Positions 59,811 through 64,000 of a stretch of 64,000 nt of DNA are shown piece after piece. The notes under the pieces are model-generated. The model did no database searches and was not told the DNA's origin. It saw nothing but the letters and a program-made list of their open reading frames with translations. Each line of letters begins with the position of its first letter. Position 1 is the first letter of the stretch. Source of the stretch: Pseudomonas helvetica (lineage in GTDB: Bacteria > Pseudomonadota > Gammaproteobacteria > Pseudomonadales > Pseudomonadaceae); assembly GCF_039908645.1 (NCBI RefSeq), contig NZ_CP150917.1, positions 3,917,501 through 3,981,500 on the forward strand, in the 5' to 3' direction. The position numbers were made by a program, and so were the translations under genes.

Positions 59811-61133
59811 CTACTCTGCCAGCCGTAACTGCAATCGGCTTCGATGGGATAAGCCTGCTTGCAAGGCAAATGCAACTATCACGGTAGATGGCGCGGAAAA
59901 GCTGCTCAGTCCGCCGCCGGAAAACATCAACGCAAGACCTAACGCGGTGGCGCCAAACCAGGCCGTCAAGCCCACAGGGTTAAACGCGACTACCCGTTCG
60001 AGCGCTGCGACGTCACTACGTCCGTAGACAATCTGCGCCAACGCCACACCCACCCAGGCCACCACGAAAATTCCCTGATAGGCCAACGCCTTGAGGATGT
60101 AGGCAAACACGTCCGCGAGCATCAAGCCGTAGACGATCACCCCCACCGCCACTGCCCACATCAGGTACGAACCGCGAAGGCCAAATCGACCAAAGAACGC
60201 CTGCATGTTCAGGGTCGCCAAGTAATAGTTGGCGGTGTTGATCCGGGTTTGCGTGGCCCAGACAAACAGCAATCCCCACAGGCCCATCAACTGCAAAATC
60301 GCCATCACCACCGAGACTTCGTTCAGCGCGCCTTCGTGGGGAATGCTGCTGACCAGGTAAATACCCGCCGCGCCGTTGAGCAGAAACGTCACCGCGTAGA
60401 ACGGCATGCCGAAGTTCCAGCGACCGTGGTACTCGGCGTCTTCAGGCTTGCCGAAACGCGCATAGTCGAAGGTGAACAGCATCAACACCCAGACCCCCAT
60501 GTAGGCGACAAAACAATCCCACCAGCCGAATGCACTAGGCGTTGCCGGGCCGAAATCCAGCCATTGCGGCTGGTAGCCATAACGGCTGATCGATAGCCCC
60601 ACCGCCACCAGCAAACCACCGAGGTACACCGGCAGCAACACGCCGTTGAGCTTGTCCAGCCAGTGCTGCACGCTGCCCAGGATCATCGGCACGCTGTAGA
60701 GCACCACCGCCAATGCCGCCAGCGGATAGACCAGTTCCGGGTACAGGTGATTGAGCGCGACGGCGATCACCGAACCTTCGAACACCGCGTAATAGATCGC
60801 GGTCGAGAAGAAAATCAACGTCGCCAGGCACGCCCCGGTGCTGCCGAACAACAGCCGTGAAAACAACGCCACCGACAAACCGCTGCGAATCGCAAAGCGG
60901 CTGAGCACGCTGTTGACCAGTCCATAGCTGATCACCGACAGGACCATGCCGATCAGCGCATTGCGCGCACCGAACGACAACGCCAATGAAGCACCCACCA
61001 CGATGTAAAACATCGCACTGCACACGGCCCACCAGGCCATGGTCAGGGACAGTCGACCCATGCGCGCTTCGGTGGGAACAGGATGATGCGCCGGGTCTTG
61101 CCCGGTTTGACTCGATTGCGATAAAGCAGCCAT
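59811..61133 (-). CDS. NCS1-type permease (cytosine/purine family)
   Basis: A 440-residue inner-membrane transporter with about 12 hydrophobic segments. NCS1-like features are AWWAVCSAMFYIVVGASLAL near residue 35, GLSVALFSRLLFGSTGACLA near residue 88 and YMGVWVLMLFTFDYARFG near residue 210. The family imports nucleobases, hydantoins or related ring amides with H+ or Na+. It follows the pxpC-like gene on the same strand (111 bases), so a cyclic amide such as 5-oxoproline or a related ring is a reasonable substrate guess. Confidence 0.8.
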   Translation of the reverse strand: MAALSQSSQTGQDPAHHPVPTEARMGRLSLTMAWWAVCSAMFYIVVGASLALSFGARNALIGMVLSVISYGLVNSVLSRFAIRSGLSVALFSRLLFGSTGACLATLIFFSTAIYYAVFEGSVIAVALNHLYPELVYPLAALAVVLYSVPMILGSVQHWLDKLNGVLLPVYLGGLLVAVGLSISRYGYQPQWLDFGPATPSAFGWWDCFVAYMGVWVLMLFTFDYARFGKPEDAEYHGRWNFGMPFYAVTFLLNGAAGIYLVSSIPHEGALNEVSVVMAILQLMGLWGLLFVWATQTRINTANYYLATLNMQAFFGRFGLRGSYLMWAVAVGVIVYGLMLADVFAYILKALAYQGIFVVAWVGVALAQIVYGRSDVAALERVVAFNPVGLTAWFGATALGLALMFSGGGLSSFSAPSTVIVAFALQAGLSHRSRLQLRLAE

Positions 61134-61244
61134 ATGCGTGAACTCCAAAACCAGTCAAAGGTTGAAGCGCGGGCAGCCGTCACCGCACCGAAGTGCGGCG
61201 TTGGCGTACCGTTTGGCATGGCCCGCGCTAGACGGCGGGCAGAA

Positions 61245-62219
61245 TCAGGAAGGGAACAGCTTGCTCAGGCAGCTGAGTTTTTTCTTATAGGAACGTCGCG
61301 CTTCCAGCGCCTCTTCGAGGGTTACCGCGACAAAGCGGGCCTTCTGGTTGGGTTGCATCTGGCCGATCAAATCGAGGTCGGCGCTGATCACCGTGCCAAT
61401 CATCGCGTAGCCGCCACCGGACACCGCATCACGGTGCAGCACGATGGGTTCGAGCCCGGCGGGCACCTGGATCGAGCCGATCGGGTAGCAACTGTCGACG
61501 ATGTTCGACGGATCGGAACCGGCGCCGAACGGCTGCTCTCGGGGCTGAAAGCTCAGCGCGCTGCCGCCCTTGAAGCGATAGCCGATGCGGTCGGCTTCCG
61601 AACCGACCGTCCACGGCTCGGCGAAAAAGCTCTTCGCAGCCGATTCGGTCAAGCGGTGGTAGTACAAACCGGGCACCACCCGCAGGGTGATTTCGCCACC
61701 CAATGATTGCCGTAACGCCATGGGCAAACTGGCCCCGGCGCGGCTCTTGCCACTGGCGATGCCCACCGGCAATTCGTCGCCTGCAATCAGGCGTCGCCCC
61801 TGAAAACCGCCGAGCGCGCCCAGCGCATAGGTGGAGCGACTGCCGAGCACCACCGGCACATCAATGCCGCCGGCCACCGCCACATAAGCGCGGGCACCAG
61901 CCTTGGGAAAGTCAAAGCGCAGCACTTGCCCGGCCTTCACGGTGAACGCGGTGTCGTGGTGCATTTCCACGCCATCGACCCGTGGCGTCATGTGCGCGCC
62001 GCTGACCGCCACCAATGCATCCTGCTGAAACTCCAACTCAGGCCCGAGCAGCGTGCATTCCAGCGCCGCCAAACCTGCTGGGTTGCCGACCAATTGATTG
62101 GCCGCGCTCAAAGCGTATTGATCAAGCGCGCCGGACGGCGGAATGCCCAAGTGGTAATACCCTTCGCGGCCCAGGTCTTGTACCGAAGTGGCGAGGCCGG
62201 GTTTGAGGACCTTGATCAT
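61245..62219 (-). CDS. pxpC: 5-oxoprolinase subunit C family protein (KipA/PxpC-like, biotin-dependent carboxyltransferase domain)
   Basis: A 324-residue protein of the KipA/allophanate hydrolase subunit 2 family. It has the opening KPGLATSVQDLGREGYYHLG, PPSGALDQYALSAANQLVGN and GALGGFQGRRLIAGDELPVG. In E. coli PxpC works with PxpA and PxpB to open 5-oxoproline using ATP. Its start overlaps the pxpB-like stop by four bases (ATGA). Function could also be carboxylation or hydrolysis of another cyclic amide, given the adjacent biotin carboxylase gene. Confidence 0.85.
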   Translation of the reverse strand: MIKVLKPGLATSVQDLGREGYYHLGIPPSGALDQYALSAANQLVGNPAGLAALECTLLGPELEFQQDALVAVSGAHMTPRVDGVEMHHDTAFTVKAGQVLRFDFPKAGARAYVAVAGGIDVPVVLGSRSTYALGALGGFQGRRLIAGDELPVGIASGKSRAGASLPMALRQSLGGEITLRVVPGLYYHRLTESAAKSFFAEPWTVGSEADRIGYRFKGGSALSFQPREQPFGAGSDPSNIVDSCYPIGSIQVPAGLEPIVLHRDAVSGGGYAMIGTVISADLDLIGQMQPNQKARFVAVTLEEALEARRSYKKKLSCLSKLFPS

Positions 62220-63088
62220 GCCAATACCTCCTGCAACGACTTGGGATAGCCAACGGGATCGGCAAGGAACGCGTCCAGCGAAAACTCCACCGGCCGAATC
62301 CGCAGATCAAAGCAACCGGCTTCCACTTCGGCCACCGCGCGGTCATAGGCTTCACGGTCCATCGGTTTGAACTGCACGATGTCGCCTGGACGGAAAAACA
62401 CCATGTGTTCTTTCAGGTACGCAAGGTTCTGTTGCGGGTCGTAGATCGGCGCAGGCGTGACGCCAAACATCTGATAGCCGCCGGCGCCGCGCACTGAGTA
62501 AATGCAACCAAAGCAACCGCCGTGACCGAGGGTCAATTTCGGTGTGTCGGTGCGCGGACGCAGGTATTTTGGCACCTGCAACTGACGCTCGCGCTCGACC
62601 ATCTGGAACATGAATGGCAACCCGGCAACGAAGCCGACCATCGAGACAAACCACGGCGCGCCACTGTGAGCCGCGATGAATGCATCGACGTCGGCCAGAC
62701 CGTTGATTCGTGCGGCGTATTCCAGGTCCGTGGCGCTCGGATCTTGATGGCGGTCGCGAAAACGCATCAGGGTTTCGTGAGTCCAGGGGTCGTTGTAGAG
62801 CACGGGAATCTCGATGATCCGCGTGTGCAACGTGCGCTCGGCGACGGCCCCGGCTTCGGCGATTTTTACCGCTTCGAGCAAGGTATGAGGGGCGATGCGA
62901 TCCGGGTCGAAACGAATCTGGAATGACGCGTTGGCCAGGCAGATATCGAGCACGCCATCCAGCGCCAGCCGTTCCACGGCGCGGGTGACGGCCAGGCCTT
63001 TGAAGAACGCGTCCAGGGACATGCTGTCGCTGACTTCGGCAAACAAATGCTCATCGGCGCCAAAGCTGTAGCGGATGGGAGTACTCAT
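62216..63088 (-). CDS. pxpB: 5-oxoprolinase subunit B family protein (KipI/PxpB-like)
   Basis: A 290-residue protein of the KipI/allophanate hydrolase subunit 1 family: RYSFGADEHLFAEVSDSMSL at the start, HSGAPWFVSMVGFVAGLPFM near residue 140 and GCFGCIYSVRGAGGYQMFGV near residue 192. It partners with the KipA/PxpC-like protein. It is longer than E. coli PxpB (about 220 residues), with extra sequence around residues 90-140. It overlaps genes on both sides by four bases, showing tight coupling. Confidence 0.85.
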   Translation of the reverse strand: MSTPIRYSFGADEHLFAEVSDSMSLDAFFKGLAVTRAVERLALDGVLDICLANASFQIRFDPDRIAPHTLLEAVKIAEAGAVAERTLHTRIIEIPVLYNDPWTHETLMRFRDRHQDPSATDLEYAARINGLADVDAFIAAHSGAPWFVSMVGFVAGLPFMFQMVERERQLQVPKYLRPRTDTPKLTLGHGGCFGCIYSVRGAGGYQMFGVTPAPIYDPQQNLAYLKEHMVFFRPGDIVQFKPMDREAYDRAVAEVEAGCFDLRIRPVEFSLDAFLADPVGYPKSLQEVLA

Positions 63089-64000
63089 GCTTCACCTCCG
63101 CTGCGGCGTTCGGCCAGCCAGGTTTCCAGGGTGCCGGTGTGAAAGTCGGCGCTGTGCAGCCACGGTTGTTCCAGCAATTCACCGTGCAACGCCAAGGTGT
63201 TGGCCATGCCGGTGAGCGTGGTGTGCGCCACCGCCATTCGCGCTAGGGCCAGGGCTTCGGCGCGATCCGCACCGTGAACAATCAGTTTGGCTAGCAGCGA
63301 GTCATAGTACGGCGGCACGCGGTAGCCTTGATACAGATGCGTATCAACGCGAATGCCCTCGCCGTTCGGCCAGATCAGTTCCTCGACCAGGCCTGGACTC
63401 GGGAAGAAATCCCGCGCCGGGTCTTCAGCGTTCAGGCGCATTTGCAGGGCGGCGCCGTTGAGTCGGATGTCGCTTTGCTTGAAGCCCAGCGGCTCGCCGC
63501 CAGCGATGCGCAACATGGCTTGGACTAGGTCGATGCCCGTGATCAGTTCGCTGACTGGGTGCTCTACCTGAATCCGCGTATTCATCTCGATAAAGAAGAA
63601 CTCACCGGTAGCATCGTCATACAGGTATTCCAGGGTGCCGGCGCCCTTGTAGCCCAGGGATTCGGTCAGGCGCACGGCGCTGGCGCACAGCGTTTCCCGT
63701 TGCTGCTGGCTAAGGACTGGCGACGGCGCTTCTTCGAAGATTTTCTGCCGGCGCCGTTGCAGCGAACACTCGCGTTCAAACAAATGCACGGCGTGCTGAC
63801 CGTCGCCCAGCACCTGCACTTCAATATGCCGGGCCCGGCTGATAAACCGCTCCAGGTACACCGCGCCATTGCCAAATGCTGCTTGGGCTTCGCGCTGGGA
63901 ACGGGGGAATTCTTCGCTCAGTTGCTCGGCGTTTTCCGCCAGCCGAATACCGCGCCCGCCGCCCCCGGCCGAAGCTTTGATCAACAACGGGAAGCCAACG
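63085..64000 (-). CDS. acetyl-CoA carboxylase biotin carboxylase-like protein (partial)
   Basis: The gene runs off the window at its 5' side; about 305 C-terminal residues are visible. ATP-grasp features are KASAGGGGRGIRLAE (glycine-rich loop), HIEVQVLGDGQHAVHLFERE and FIEMNTRIQVEHPVSELITG (catalytic Glu, Asn and Arg region). A biotin carboxylase (AccC) C-terminal domain follows. Grouped with pxpB- and pxpC-like genes, it is likely a dedicated biotin carboxylase of a cyclic-amide-utilising system rather than the housekeeping AccC. The biotin carrier gene would lie beyond the window. Confidence 0.85.
   Translation of the reverse strand, partial: VGFPLLIKASAGGGGRGIRLAENAEQLSEEFPRSQREAQAAFGNGAVYLERFISRARHIEVQVLGDGQHAVHLFERECSLQRRRQKIFEEAPSPVLSQQQRETLCASAVRLTESLGYKGAGTLEYLYDDATGEFFFIEMNTRIQVEHPVSELITGIDLVQAMLRIAGGEPLGFKQSDIRLNGAALQMRLNAEDPARDFFPSPGLVEELIWPNGEGIRVDTHLYQGYRVPPYYDSLLAKLIVHGADRAEALALARMAVAHTTLTGMANTLALHGELLEQPWLHSADFHTGTLETWLAERRSGGEA

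Overview
The window looks like an accessory-rich stretch of a Pseudomonas chromosome, probably of the fluorescens/syringae side of the genus. This is judged from protein style, codon use, REP-like intergenic repeats and IS types; no rRNA, tRNA or other taxonomic marker is present. I see no CRISPR array, phage module or plasmid replication gene.

Layout. 0-4.2 kb: GFA-family protein, alpha/beta hydrolase, two exported proteins and a SUFU-like protein. 4.2-6.8 kb: MFS pump with a divergent LysR regulator. 7-11.3 kb: a three-gene minus-strand operon (large helical-repeat protein, PcfJ-like protein, DUF1266 protein). 11.5-20.7 kb: small orphan genes (a barstar among them) alternating with palindromic repeats, plus an IS1182-type transposase, a threonine dehydratase/AraC pair and a GNAT enzyme. 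20.7-25.1 kb: IS66 debris, a truncated DUF3885 gene, a LysR/MFS pair and a broken copy of an agmatine deiminase. 25.1-29.4 kb: azoreductase/LysR pair, two lipoproteins, a MITE-like element and a zinc-ribbon protein. 29.7-34.9 kb: agmatine-to-putrescine operon (aguA, aguB, a PotF-like binding protein and a second, Tat-exported deiminase) with a divergent LysR. 35-44.7 kb: repeat-rich scrapyard with two identical 1310-bp IS3-family copies in inverted orientation around a tautomerase/LysR pair, and AT-rich orphan genes. 44.8-54.6 kb: MocR regulator divergent from a run of PLP-enzyme genes (SerC, YggS-like, ArgD-like, GlyA, DegT-type) with a BenE-type transporter and a 2-oxoglutarate-type oxygenase. 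55-59.8 kb: CAP-domain protein, a broken membrane protein gene, and small genes beside integron-like attC sites. 59.8-64 kb: NCS1 permease and a pxpC-pxpB-accC-like operon running off the end.

How it works together. Three pieces form clear functional units: the agu operon (agmatine to N-carbamoylputrescine to putrescine), the MocR-linked PLP-enzyme cluster (product unknown; best candidate for an undescribed pathway), and the carboxylase/5-oxoprolinase-type operon with its permease. The rest is a turnover zone. Two repeat families dominate: family A, a REP-like palindrome ending in CGGCCAGAAGCGGTCA, and family B, a 70-75 bp inverted repeat built on GGGGACAGACTTATTT. They bracket many single orphan genes, overlap gene ends, and lie next to partial gene duplications, IS remnants and deletion scars. 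Several orphan genes are AT-rich compared with their neighbours, which suggests transfer.
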